Assembly: GCA_947561585.1 (NCBI GenBank)
Contig: CANNZV010000269.1
Location: forward strand, 248,001 to 312,000
Source of the DNA: Caprella mutica
Taxonomy: Eukaryota > Arthropoda > Malacostraca > Amphipoda > Caprellidae
Direction: 5' to 3'
Length of the DNA stretch: 64,000 bases
Shown here: one piece after another, positions 12,601 through 24,016 of the stretch
Numbering within the stretch: the first letter of the stretch is position 1
Layout of the letters: every line of letters begins with the position of its first letter
Made by a program: the position numbers and the translations under genes
The notes under the pieces: generated by a model
The model's input: only the letters and a program-made list of their open reading frames with translations
Database searches by the model: none
What the model was told of the DNA's origin: nothing

Positions 12601-15600
12601 TCGTTACCTGGTGAGTTTATTCTACACTATTTTATTTATTCATTACTATTTCATTCATTTGGTTATCTTTAGTTAGCTACATAACTAAACGATGGTGAAC
12701 ATCATTTAGTAACAATGTAAAAGAAATGCAATTTTGTACATAAATTAATTTTTAAAGCCTTTTATAGATGTTACTCCAATGCTCCAAAATACCGGGAGTA
12801 ATAAATTGATCAACATTATTACTTGTATTGGTAATTGTTGATCAGTTATTTTCTGACTATTTATCCCAGTCTTTTTCAATTACCAGGCACAGGAATGCAA
12901 CGAGGCAATTCTTTTGTTGGACAAGGTGATCCTCTGACTCCAGGTTGGCCATCTGTCAGAGATGCCTACAGACTACCTAAAGAAAAAGCAGGCCTGCCAA
13001 CCATTCCCACTCAGCCTATTGGCTATGCTGATGCCAAAGAGATCTTACGGTAGGTGATTAAAATCTAACAAATTATAGCTAAGCTGACATTAGTTACATG
13101 AATCTTTCAATGATGTGAATTTGACATAGGGTAAATTACGAATTATCGGTCCGTTTCACATCTTCGGTCATGTAAGAAAAAACAATATTGTAATTATTAT
13201 TTTATTTTTATTTTATTGGTGCAGGTGGATACCAATAAAAATAAAATAACAATTATAATATCATTTTTTCTTACATGACCGAAGATGTGAAATGGACTGA
13301 TAATTCGTAATTTACCCTAGCTACCTATGCAATTTCGAAAGTAATTTCTGATTACCATTTGACTAGATGGAGAACCATGGAAGAAACTCATCTAATTTGG
13401 TGAATGATAACCTACTAATTATTCTTTGTCCCGCACAGGCGACTAGGTGGCCCAGAGGCCCCGGCTGACTGGCAAGGCACCATCGAAGGAATCACCTACA
13501 AGATGGGTCCTGAGTTCATGCCGGAATTCTCAGACTACAGACTTCGTCTCACGTCACACAACTACGAGGAAGTTGTCAAAAGCTATAACGTGATTGGAAT
13601 GTTCGAAGGGGATGTAGAACCTGACCGTTACGTCCTGATTGGTAACCACAGGGATGCCTGGGGTTACGGGGCCAGTGATCCATCCAGTGGAACAGCTCAA
13701 CTTCTGGAGACTATGCGCATTTTTGGGGATTTGAAAAAAAATGGATGGAAGCCCCGTAGAACTCTAGTTTTCTGTTCCTGGGGAGCGGAAGAGTATGGAC
13801 TGATTGGGTCCAAGGAATGGGTGGAGGCTCATATTGATAAACTAGAGAGAAGAGCTGTAACGTACATCAACACTGACACCTGTGCTTCTGGTAAATATGT
13901 CCAGATGAAGAGTTCTCCTTTGCTCTTTGACGTTCTAACTAAAATTGCAGACATGGTGAGTTATTTCAATTTTATAGGTGCCTGTTAGCTAATGACCGTA
14001 TACACGCTGGTTATTTTTAAGTCTTTAGTTGGTATCATGGATACCAACTAAAATGAAGAATAATTATATAATTTTTTTCTTATATTCTGGTGGAAAAAGG
14101 AGGAGGAGCTTAACAAAAAGTCTGGTGGAAAGACTTAAAAAACCATGCGTGTGTACTGCCCTTTATAGTTGGTTACAGAGGAGCTATTCAATTCTGAGGT
14201 TTTTTATAGCTACTCTAAATAATTTATGAGATATAGATAGCTATCTGAAAAGTAGCTTCAATGTTTTTTTAGTTTCACGATTTCTGTGATTTGAATGCTT
14301 TTGATTTTAATTCAGGTTCCGGGTGTCATGGATCCATCAAAGACAATTCTGAGAGAATGGGAGGAACATGACAGAATGAAGAACGTATCTGTAAGAAGCT
14401 ATCCAATCCTAAAGACTCTAGGTTCTGGCTCAGATTATGCCCACTTTACATTCTACGCTGGTATCCCTTCAATGGATATATGGTTCAGAAAGGAGCAAGC
14501 TGAACGCTCTGGTCTCTACCCTACTTACCACACCGGCTACGACACTTTCTTTGGATTGGCGAACAACACTGACCCGGGTTTCAAGAGCATTCAAGCCTGT
14601 GGTCGTCTATCTCTCCTTTTCCTGAAATACCTCTCTGAGTCCGTTATCATTCCTTTCAATCTCCATAACTTTGCTGATATAATGAAGGAGACTTTGTACC
14701 AGTATGGCAAAGATGGTACTTCTGATAAACTAAAGCAAATATACCCTAAGTACGATAAGTTAAAGGATGCAGCTCTGTTACTCACATTGAGCACCAAGAG
14801 ATTCTCAGGCAGAATAGCCGATACTCCTAACAGTAAAGACCCGTTCAAGATCAGAAGAATCAATGACATCATTATGCAATTCGAACAGGAGTTCATTTTG
14901 CCGCAAGGACTTCCTGGAAGACCTCTCACAAGGTAGGTTAATCTCTCGGTGCTAATTTACTAGTAAGTGTATTTATCATGCTCTCGTAAACAGAATGGTT
15001 TTATACTTTAATGCCTAGTATATGTTGGTGTGTATATATGTACATTGGCGGGTTGATGATGACATCATCCAGTTAGAAAAGGATCATGGTATTATTAGAG
15101 CAGACATGAAGTAGTCTGAAGTACTGATTCTAAGTAACCCTCCGAGAAAACTGACTAATTGAACCCGACTGAACTAGTTCTGTAATTCTTGCCTTTATAT
15201 ACCATAGTTCTCACTGGAACCTATCATTGTGGGTGGCCTAACTTTCTCATAGGCCTCATTAACCACAAGAATCTCTAGGCTCTCCTCTACACAGTATTAA
15301 ATCATTTAATACTCAGTGAGGAAGACACAGTAGATTCAAAGGCAGGTAGAGCTGTGATATTCTAATATACTTTTTGGCTAATTCCGAATCCTACAGTATA
15401 TAAGATTCAAAAAGATATTCAATTCTTAACTTATTAGAAATTATTTAATTTGAAACTTATAAAATGGCTTCTTTCTTAGCTCAAGAATTCTCGACCAATT
15501 CCATTTTCCATCAGTCGAAAGTGATATTATTCTATTCCCTTCAGACACGCCATCTTCTCGCCAAGTAAATTTGACAACTATGCAGCCTCGGCTTTCCCCG

Positions 15601-15767
15601 GCATCTCGGATCTCCTCCACGGTTATGAGGAACTTAGAGGAGAGGAGAAAGAGGAGAGGGAGGAACAGATTAGGAGACACATCAGTGATCTAACCATCAT
15701 GACACAGAGAGCTATTCACTTGGTTGAATATTTTTATGATATCAAAGAGATGAACATCGGCGAATGA
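9638..15767 (+). CDS. Glutamate carboxypeptidase II / NAALADase-like peptidase, copy B (complete)
   Basis: Nine exons join in frame to 775 aa: 9638-9763, 10576-10715, 10904-11060, 11260-11380, 11814-12077, 12887-13049, 13439-13955, 14316-14932, 15545-15767 (stop TGA). The length fits GCPII (about 750 aa). Residues 1-9 are basic and cytosolic, about 10-31 form one Gly/Leu/Ile-rich signal anchor, and the rest is extracellular. The zinc site is complete: His394, Asp404, Glu441 (catalytic) and Glu442, Asp470, His568, at the spacing of the human enzyme. The Arg of the YRGNKV motif is kept. Exons 3 to 7 have exactly the lengths of the corresponding exons in copy A; exon 8 equals two copy-A exons fused (280+337=617). 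Two donors are the weaker GTTAGT (11061, 12078). Expected activity is release of C-terminal acidic residues from peptides or folylpolyglutamates outside the cell (family inference). Confidence 0.94.
9944..10002. mobile_element. Family A MITE, right-end fragment
   Basis: TTTTTTACCGAAGATGTAGG followed by TTTGGAACTTGCCCTA matches the right arm of the family A elements (for example 13270-13319). No matching left arm is seen, so this is a truncated copy within the first intron of NAALADase-B. Confidence 0.55.
12168..12607 (+). repeat. 33-bp minisatellite in NAALADase-B intron 5
   Basis: About 13 tandem, nearly identical copies of a 33-bp unit (TTGGTTACCTGTCTAGTTAG followed by TACCCTAACTCTA). Because 33 is a multiple of three, the array reads as an open 11-residue repeat, but it lies inside an intron. 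The last unit leads into CTTCGTTACCTGGTGAGTTT, which resembles the exon-5 donor region (CTTGGTTACCTG|GTTAGT at 12067-12083). Copy A has a single related unit at about 1805-1835. Confidence 0.9.
13127..13319. mobile_element. Family A MITE
   Basis: Element 13129-13317 has long terminal inverted repeats (about 55 bp), starting GGGTAAATTACGAATTATCG and ending with its inverse, flanked by TA on both sides. The middle carries GGATACCAAT. It sits in intron 6 of NAALADase-B. TA duplication and lack of coding sequence fit a Tc1/mariner-type MITE, but this is inference. Confidence 0.75.
13991..14164. mobile_element. Family B (Harbinger-type) MITE, internally deleted
   Basis: A shortened left arm (GACCGTATACACGCTGGTTA) is followed directly by the core palindrome half GGTATCATGGATACCAAC and a full right arm ending CGTGTGTACTGCCCT. 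It lies in intron 7 of NAALADase-B. Confidence 0.6.
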
Positions 15768-16005
15768 GTCATTATTTTGGTACGGTAAGTTCATAGTTAT
15801 TGGTTGGTTCTACATTTTAAAGAAAAAGACCTATTATAATCATACTGTTATTATATACTTTTTCTTACGTCTTCAAAAATGTGAATGTAGAACCTTTCGA
15901 TGACTTTGACCTTGTCATAAAAATGTTTTGATTTAGCTATATCTACAGGAAGTGCAATCTCATTATGTATCTCTCACAAATAACTACTGTAATGCACTAT
16001 CATTA
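15768..16005. other. 3' flank of NAALADase-B
   Basis: AT-rich sequence after the stop codon, no gene seen. No clear polyadenylation signal before the MITE at 16006. Confidence 0.35.
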
Positions 16006-16273
16006 AGGGGCGTACACACGTAAGGTTTTTAAGTCTTTCCACCAGATCTTTTGATAAGCTCCTCTTACTTTTTCCACAAGAATATAAGAAAAATCGATAT
16101 AAATCGTATAAATATTAGTTGGTATCCATGACACCTGCAGGTATCATGGATACCAACTGAAATAAATAACAATTATATAGTTTTTTCTTATATTCTCGTG
16201 GAAAAAGTAGGAGGAGCTTATCAAAAAGTCTGGTGGAAAGACTTCAAAAACGCTACGTGTGTACGGCCCTTTA
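16003..16273. mobile_element. Family B (Harbinger-type) MITE with TTA duplication
   Basis: Element 16006-16270 is flanked by TTA on both sides. Terminal repeats read AGGGGCGTACACACGTAAGG and the inverse CTACGTGTGTACGGCCCT. Arms contain TTTCCACCAGA..TTTTGATAAGCTCCTC and the centre is a palindrome of GGTATCCATGATACCT/GCAGGTATCATGGATACC. A 3-bp TWA duplication fits the PIF/Harbinger superfamily. Confidence 0.8.
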
Positions 16274-16684
16274 GATCCCAATGATAAGTTTCGCATGGCG
16301 GGAGTCCACTGCATTTCCCTTATTATTTAATCTTGAATTAGAGAAGTTATCTTCTAATGGGTTATTTCTGTTTATTGTTATCAAATGCATTATTTAGACT
16401 AGTACTTTTTATGTCTTAAATTTAGTTCAAGTTGGTGGATAATTTAGCATAACTTTTCTTTTACGAAGTGCCTCTGCAAACAATTTGCCTTCACTGATGG
16501 CCTTTTGAAATTCTGAATCTCTATTGAATAAATTCAAACGGCGCCACTATTTTGATATTTCTATTTAAATTTATATTTAAAAGGAATTGAAATATGAGTT
16601 GAATTTGATATTAATTTCTTATTTTATCGATAATGTTATACCATTCGATAACTAGAAACTGACCCAAATATCTTTGACTCTTCC

Positions 16685-16715
<31 letters not shown>

Positions 16716-16940
16716 CAATAGCCTTTTGTTTTGTTATGTTCTACTGGAATAATATCCAGAGTTAAATGTTATTAGAATTACTTAATTATCAACTGCCATA
16801 GAATTGCCTTTGTTATAATATCTAGTAATGATTAATTTAGAATTTTAGATTATAGGGCAAGACACGCTGGTCCGAAAGTAGGTGACGATTTAATGGGATC
16901 ATTTAAAACATCAACTGTGTCGGTGGCATCGAATTTGTGA
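16274..16940. other. Intergenic AT-rich sequence with TA microsatellite
   Basis: No gene seen. A (TA)n run of about 14 units lies at 16684-16712. Confidence 0.5.
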
Positions 16941-16943
16941 ATA

Positions 16944-17106
16944 TTGGGTAGTGACAATATTCTTTTAAAATCATATATCCCGAGAATATTATAGACGAAG
17001 AGAATTGAATGGTTCTACACCAGCGATATATAGTATTCGATACCATTTCATTTCGTCTGTGATATTCTTAGATCTATGATTTTAAAAGCATATTATCACA
17101 ACCCTA
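16944..17106. mobile_element. Family C hAT-like MITE
   Basis: Starts TTGGGTAGTGACAATATTC and ends GCATATTATCACAACCCTA. Its middle (GTATTCGATACCATTTCATTT) is shared with 52884-53062 and, reverse-complemented, 53738-53916. No clear 8-bp duplication is visible here. Confidence 0.65.
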
Positions 17107-17212
17107 GCAATGAATGCTGTTAATGATTGGATTTTCAGTGCCCAAAGTTTTGTAATAGTATTATAGTATACTTTTTTCTTTATCTACTTTCGGACAATCT
17201 TTACAAATCATT

Positions 17213-19072
17213 AAAGGTCCCCTCCAAGCAAATATTTTTATTAAACCGCATCGAATTTGGTAGCATATTTTTAATTTTATATGCTTTTAAAGATTTTAAA
17301 AATCAAAACTCTACAAAACCTATTTTAGTTCCGATTTACTAATTTAAGAAATTTTCAGCCTGAAGAAAAAGAATGTACACCATTTGTTTTGATTGTCAAC
17401 TAGGTATTAGGTTTAATAAATCCATTTAATATTTGTGTAAAGGTATAAAATTGAATGAACTTATAATAGAAACGTTTATTTACCTTAGGAAACAATTAAT
17501 ATCTAAAATAATTTAAATAAAGGCCGAAAACGCTTGGTTTGTTTATAAAATTCAAATTTGTAATCAAAACAAAGAGTGTACAATCTTCTTCTTGAGCATC
17601 AGATTAGTGATTCGCTCAATTGTTGCTCACAGAGTATTAAAAACTAAAAACAAATTATAAAATATATACTGAACCGAATTGTATGCGGTTTGCAGAATAA
17701 TGATCGTAGACCTTAGTTCTATAATATTATGTTATAAAGCTCATTTTTCTCTCGGAGCCTGGAGAGGACCTTTAATATCTTGCAACAATATAGCTACTGC
17801 TCATTTATTTAGAGGCTTTGCTTTTTTGCTCTTGTATAACCATTTAAAAACCTATTTTCTTTATTGTAAAGAAAAAATAATGAGATTATTAATTAAAGCT
17901 ATATATATATGTATTCTTATAAATTTGTAATCTATCTCGGATCTCTAGGGTAAGTTCCGAGTTATCGGACTGTACCACATTTTCGAACATATTAAAAATG
18001 TAGCTATATTTTATTCACCAGTCAGTTACATGGATACTTATTAAAATATGTAGCTATTTTACAATCGAAAATATGGAACTGTTCGATAACTCAGAACTTA
18101 CCCTAAATGTGGACAAGACATTTCCAAATTAAATTATTCAAGAGAAAAATCATTAGGTAATGGCCTACTTGCAACGAGGTGCGAATCACCTCACCTTTTG
18201 GTAGATATTTTCACTTAGATCACTAATGTTTTGAGTTAGTAATTTGATACCACAGTACATCGAATTTATAAAACTCTATATGCCTCAAAACACAAACGAG
18301 TAACAATTTAATTGGTTTAGATTGATAATAAATTTTAAGAGTAGAGTTTTAAGGTTCAATTAATAAAATTATTAGAATCTCCTTTCAATTCTCTTATTTA
18401 ACCTATTCTTTTAGAAGGTTTGATTCAAACATCGAAAGGGACAGTTAAACGATTACAGGAAGAAGTTAAAGGTTCCCTTCAGGCTCCGGGAAGAAATTGA
18501 GTTTATAACATAATATTATAGAACTAAGGTCTACGTTTACGATCACTATACTACAAATTGCATACAATTCGGTTCAGTATATATGTTATAATTTGTTTTT
18601 AAAGTTTTTTAATACTCTGTGAGCAACAATTGAGTGAATCACTAATCTGATGATCAAGAAGAAGATTGTAAACTCTTTGTTTTGATTGCAAATTTTGATT
18701 TTATAAACAAACCATGCGTTTTCGGCCTTTATTCTAGATATTAATTGTTTCCTAAAGTATTTAAACGTTTCTATTATAAGTTCATTCAATTTTATACCTT
18801 TACACGAATATTAAATGGATTTACTAAACCTAATACCTAGTTGACAATCAAAACAAATGGTGTACATTCTTTTTCTTCGGGCTGAAAATTTCTTAAATTA
18901 GTTTGTCTGAAGTAAAATAGGTTTTGTAGAGTTTTGATTATAAAAATCTTTAAAAGCATTTAAAATTAAAAATATGCTACCAAATTCGATGCGGTTTGCA
19001 GCAAAATGAGTAAAGCATTAGACTCGTTGAATAATGCAATAAAAATATTTGCCTGGAGGGGACCTTCAAACA
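17213..19072. mobile_element. Family D element with very long inverted arms
   Basis: Left arm 17213-17738 (from GGTCCCCTCCAAGCAAATAT) and right arm 18504-19072 (ending ATATTTGCCTGGAGGGGACC) are imperfect reverse complements over more than 500 bp. For example, the phrase around CAACTAGGTATTAGGTTTA (17398) has its inverse at about 18820-18845. The centre holds a family A MITE (17948-18103) plus unique AT-rich sequence. Further pieces of the family lie at 19375-19950 and 47721-47845. Small ORFs in the arms show no recognisable domain. Confidence 0.7.
17946..18105. mobile_element. Family A MITE nested in the family D element
   Basis: Element 17948-18103 starts GGGTAAGTTCCGAGTTATCG and ends GATAACTCAGAACTTACCC, flanked by TA. 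Both arms contain a TAGCTA(T) motif at the inner edge. Confidence 0.7.
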
Positions 19073-20200
19073 GTTATACTTGTTCAACAGAAAAGCTATT
19101 TTGAAGTCTACTCATCTTTTTAATATTGATAGTTTCAGTTGAACACTGAAACTATCAATGTTTTGATCATCACCAAATGTTGTTGTATCTCGAGCTCCCG
19201 CTTCCAAGTCCAGATGGCGCCACAACGCACTTTTGAAACAGAATTGTTGGAGAGTGGTGTTTCTTACTGTTGTATAATATCTTTGCTGCAACATCAGTTG
19301 GGCCGAAATGCATTGGACAAACAGCATTGGCCTGAGAGGGTAGGTTTAAACGATCTCTTTAATCTTTCAAAATAGGCTACAATCATTAGAATATTTAATA
19401 TTCGTGTAAAGGGATAATATTGGTAAAGTTTATTATAGTAATTAATTAAAATCAAATACGAAGGCCGAAAGCGCATTGTATGTTTATAAAATTCAAATTT
19501 GAGATCAAAACAAAGAGTGTGTTACAATCTTTCTCTTCAGCGACAGATTAGTGTCTCATACAGAGTATTTAAAACTAGATGAGCAAATAATTTTTTTTTA
19601 CATATATTAATCGTTTGTGGTTTAAAGGATAATGGTGCAAGATCTTGGTTCTATAATATTATGTAAATAGCTCATTTTTCTACGAGCCAGGAGAGGATCT
19701 TCAACATTTGAATTATTTCCTGAAGTATATACTAAACGTTTCTATATTTAGTTTCTTAAGTTTTATACCTTTACAGGAATATTTAATATTGGATGATCAA
19801 ACCTACCTAGAAGACATCCAAAACAAACGGTGTACATTCTTTTTCTTCAGACTGAAAATTAGCAAGTCAGAGATAAAACAGGTTTGATAAGGAACATTGA
19901 CCTTATTGATGAAAACAATAAAAAAAATTGCTTGGAAGGGACCTTCATCTTATGATTTTTTCCATATCCGCAATGTAGATTATTGTGCATATCTCTAATT
20001 TTTCGCATTATCATTCGCTCATCTCAAATCACCGGCCTCAACGTTAGTTTTGTTATAGGTTTAATTCATTTGCTTCCGTAAAATTGAGTGATAGATTCGA
20101 TTATTAACAGAAGACCATGTTTGACTTGAAGTTTGAAGGTAATATTAATATAAATAAACGTATAGGCCCCACCTAGCGGCCTAGCTGCCGCCTAGGTAGT
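19073..20200. repeat. Further family D fragments
   Basis: Sequence at 19375-19700 resembles the left arm of the element at 17213-19072 (shared phrases AATATTCGTGTAAAGG and GTTCTATAATATTATGT), and 19780-19950 ends in TTGCTTGGAAGGGACCTTC, a family D terminus. At 19124-19160 TTGATAGTTTCAGTTGAAC/ACTGAAACTATCAATG forms a hairpin. No gene recognised. Confidence 0.5.
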
Positions 20201-21930
20201 AGGTACCTAGTTAATCTTAAAATTCCATTTGGTCAGCCAATGCCAACACCCCCTATAACTTTACTGTCTTTACAAGCTACAAAGGACAGAAATGATCCGT
20301 TCTATCCAGTCTGCAGAATGTGTCTCTCCTCCCGCAGAGATTTTAATTTGAGAGTCAGTTATTCTCTGACTCTCAGCCCAGACTGGTTTGTTCATTCTAA
20401 ATTCCTAATAGAGTTACTAGTCAATCTGAAATGAGTTATTATTCCACTCTGGCTCTCAGCCAAGCAAAATAGTATGTCTCATAAACTCACCATTTGTCTC
20501 TTCAGCTCTCTCCAAAATTCAACAAATTCTCTCCAAAATAATCAAATTTTCATAAATTCTCTCCAAAATAACATTGTTGCATAGGAGAAAAATAGGTAAA
20601 ACTCGCCATTTTGACTATTTGTGGTGCATAAAATTCCACTGACTTTATGAAAAAGCTGAAAAAATCTACCATAAATTTCCAGGAATGTGGCTGATCCACC
20701 AACATTTTATCCATTTTTTCACCGAAAATTGATGGTAACCAGGTAACATAGAAATAAATAGCTTAAAATCCACAGACTTTGACAGAATATTATTTTCAAT
20801 GGAGAAAAATTCCACCGACATGTCGGTGGAATTTACCAGGTAATACAGACTAGGTACTACAAGCCAGTCTGTATTTGGTGCACAAAATTTCACTGACTTT
20901 TTGAAAAAGCTGAAAAAATCTACCATAAATTTCCATTAATTTGGCTGATCCATCAACATTTTACCCATTTTTCCACTGAAATTAATGATAATATAACAGA
21001 CTGCAGCCAGTCCAGTCTGGAAAACTGCTTAGGCTAACAGATGAACTCTATATGCTAAATGCTGCGGATTATACAATTTATAGCAATTTACCATTAATTT
21101 TTGAAGTCTGTAAAACTCCAACAGAGTAATTAGTTCATCAGAAAGCACCTATTTTTCCTGACTGGCAGCCAGTCTGCCAGTCTGCAGAATATGTGAGATA
21201 TTTGGGATTTTCTCTCCGAACAATTTTGAATTAATTCCTATATTTACATTAATTTTGCTACGAACACTTCTGAATTAATTCCTATATTTACATTAATTTT
21301 GCTACGAACACATTAAGAGATCTCTACGAACACTTAACCAGTTTCTGCAGACTGGCCAGTCTGGAAAACTGCTTAGGCCCAGCCCAGTCTGCAGAATATG
21401 GAACATTTTTCCAAGACTCTCTGCGGGAGTTTTTGATTGAATTTTTAGAAATTGGAGATCTCTGCGGGAGATCTTGAATTAATTCCTATGTTGCCATTAA
21501 TTTAGCTGCGGGAGATTTTGAATTAATTCCTATGTTACCATTAATTTAGCTGCGGGAGATTCTGAATCTGCTACAGAGCGTCAGAGAATAACTCCCTCTC
21601 AAATAAAAATCTCTGCGGAAGAAGAGACCATGTTTTAAAGTATGGACAAAGTTGCCAGTATATTGGTGACTTTTGAGGGGTTAAATAAATAAATAAACCT
21701 GTAAATAAATAACAAGTAAATCAATCCTAAAATAGTCTCAAGAGATACACATGCAATGTCATGCATCAGGCATGAAGTATAAGGATGTTTCCAAGTGTAA
21801 AATCTTCACTAGGAAGCCAAATTTCTCCTTCAAAGTATCTTAAATGTGGCGATCTGGATCCATTTTCTTACTAAACTGGCGACTTTTCTGCCTCACTTTA
21901 AAATATGGAGAAGAGACACATCGGACCGGG
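20201..21930. repeat. Composite of dispersed and direct repeats
   Basis: Includes a family E copy (20470-20615), a roughly 80-bp direct repeat (CACTGACTTT..AAAAAGCTGAAAAAATC at 20637-20710 and 20888-20965), and repeated GAATTAATTCCTATGTTACC / GCGGGAGAT units at 21225-21560. The phrase ATTCCTAATAGAGTTACTAG at 20400 recurs near 8267. Many CAGTCTGCAG phrases occur in both orientations. No coding gene recognised. Confidence 0.5.
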
Positions 21931-22626
21931 TGGCTTCGCGCATTTTCCGCATGCTTTGATTTCATGAAAAAAACTGGACAAGCTAGCAATCTGATTTTTT
22001 GTGTGCAGATAGATGATGAGTAGACCTAGGTGGACACTTAAGTTTTAACTCTTTAAATTCAATAGAAAAAAAGTTATCATTGGAAAACTGTGCGCAAAGA
22101 TCGTGGGGGTAAACCGGGTGAATTTTGCGCACTTACCGGATGTACTTGCAGATTTATTAATGTATAAGAGCTCTTTAACTTTATTAATAAATGTGCTTAA
22201 ATCCATCCATGAATTAAAATATTCCCAGGGTGTTCTTGCGCATCTAGTATATTGGTTATATCTCAATAATTTATCATTATTATTAAAATCATCTTACATG
22301 AAGTTAATCTACAGTAAATTATGCGTATCCAATGTAAATTGCAATCAAATTGGAGCATAATTATCAACACTACAGCAAAGTTCGCGGAGATTCAATTCTA
22401 GTTCAAAATAATTATTTTGATTTAAAAAACATAGGTCTCTGTTTGAACACTTAGTATCTATTCTTAATCTCTTACGATTTTCGTGAAATTTATGGACTAG
22501 GGGATTTAAGAGCTGCTCTTTCCAATGGTGTTGTCAGATTTGAAATATTTTCACGCATTCGCCATTAATTACCAATGCGCAACTTCACCTGGAATGTTGA
22601 GGTGCGCAAGGCCACCCGGTCTGACG
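21930..22626. mobile_element. TIR element with GACCGGGTGGC termini
   Basis: Begins GACCGGGTGGCTTCGCGCA and ends TGCGCAAGGCCACCCGGTC, about 20-bp imperfect terminal inverted repeats. A further GCGCA-rich, ACCGG-containing stretch is internal (22110-22140). About 690 bp and no recognisable transposase; the ORF at 22103-22360 has no domain I know. Confidence 0.55.
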
Positions 22627-23996
22627 CTACTCTCCAATAAATTTGTAAACATAGGAATTAATTAAAAACTTGTTGCCAGATAATTCAGAAGACTAGTTTG
22701 CCAGATAAACTTCACAACTTCATGCAACTTTTGCTGCTGTAGACTGGTTGGCTATCTGACATGCAGTTCGCTACAAGTTGCTACAATGCCAGACTGCAGG
22801 AACTGGTAAACTGTTCTCCAAGAAATCCTCTATTTTGGCTTTTGTTCTCAGTAAAACATGTATTGAGGATTGTTCGCACAGAAAATGATAAAAATGTCAC
22901 ATATGCTGCAGACTGGCTACAATGTTATTTTAGAGAGAATTTATGATAGAATGATCCTTTTGGAGAGAAATTTGGTATTTCTTGTTTGGAGAGACAAATT
23001 TGAAAATTGATATTGAGTGTTTATCAGCCATACTATTTTAATTGGTCTAAAATATGGTAATATCTTTATTTTCATGTCAAACAATGAACACAACTGAACA
23101 TTGATTATAATTTATATTCAGAAATGAGAGGCATTACAATTTACAATCAACACTTAATGTTTTTTTTAAATTTAAATCATTAAATGTATTGTTTTTTCCA
23201 TTTTTAATTTTTAATGATGTTATAAACTTATAGCCTATAGGTCAGAATGCTCAAATCTGAAAACTCAGATACCTATATCCTGCACTTGCAGTCTGGCGTA
23301 AATGTAATTGGCTTAAAAAAATTTAAATTAATTCCTATGTTATTATATTCCTCCAGGTAATAATGCATGTCCAAACTTGCCATTTTAATGGCGAGTTTGT
23401 GACAGTTATTTTGAGTCATTCAATTGCAAATGGCGAAAAATGTCTAATTTTCTCCTATGCTTAGTATGCATAAATGTTAATTTGGAGAGAATTTATGATA
23501 ATTTGATCATTTTGGAGAGAAATTTGGTTTCTTTTGGAGAGACAAATGGAGAGTTTATGAGCCATACTATTTTACTTGAATTATTATTCCCATGTTGATT
23601 TTGACTTGAAATCTTAAAAAAATGAGCCAAATTGGCTTGGCAGCTTTGGTTCAAGATTTTTGTGAAATTTTGGCTCCAAAATTGGCTTACAGGCGTACAT
23701 GTAAATAGTAAATACAGAGTAACTTAAGAATTGTACAAACAGAAAATGTTAAAAAATGTCTAATTTTGTGCAGACTTGAATTTAGCTGGCAAAAATTAAT
23801 GGTAACCCATGTTATACAGTAAGTTAGTTAAAGTCATTGAGCCAATTAATTTCTTAAATTATTTCCTATGTTTGCTGAAACTGCTAAAGTTTTTATATAG
23901 GAATGCTCTTATTTGACTTTATTACCTAAATTATCTAATACTATTAATAATAATAATAGTATACCTAAATTATCTAACACTATTGTGGGATTTCCT
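22627..23996. repeat. Intergenic or EMC2 intron 1, dispersed repeats
   Basis: Contains two reverse-oriented family E copies (about 22920-23050 and 23370-23575) between AT-rich sequence. The missing first exon of EMC2 may lie here or further upstream, but I could not identify it. Confidence 0.45.
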
Positions 23997-24016
23997 TTGA
24001 ACATTTTACTTTTCAG

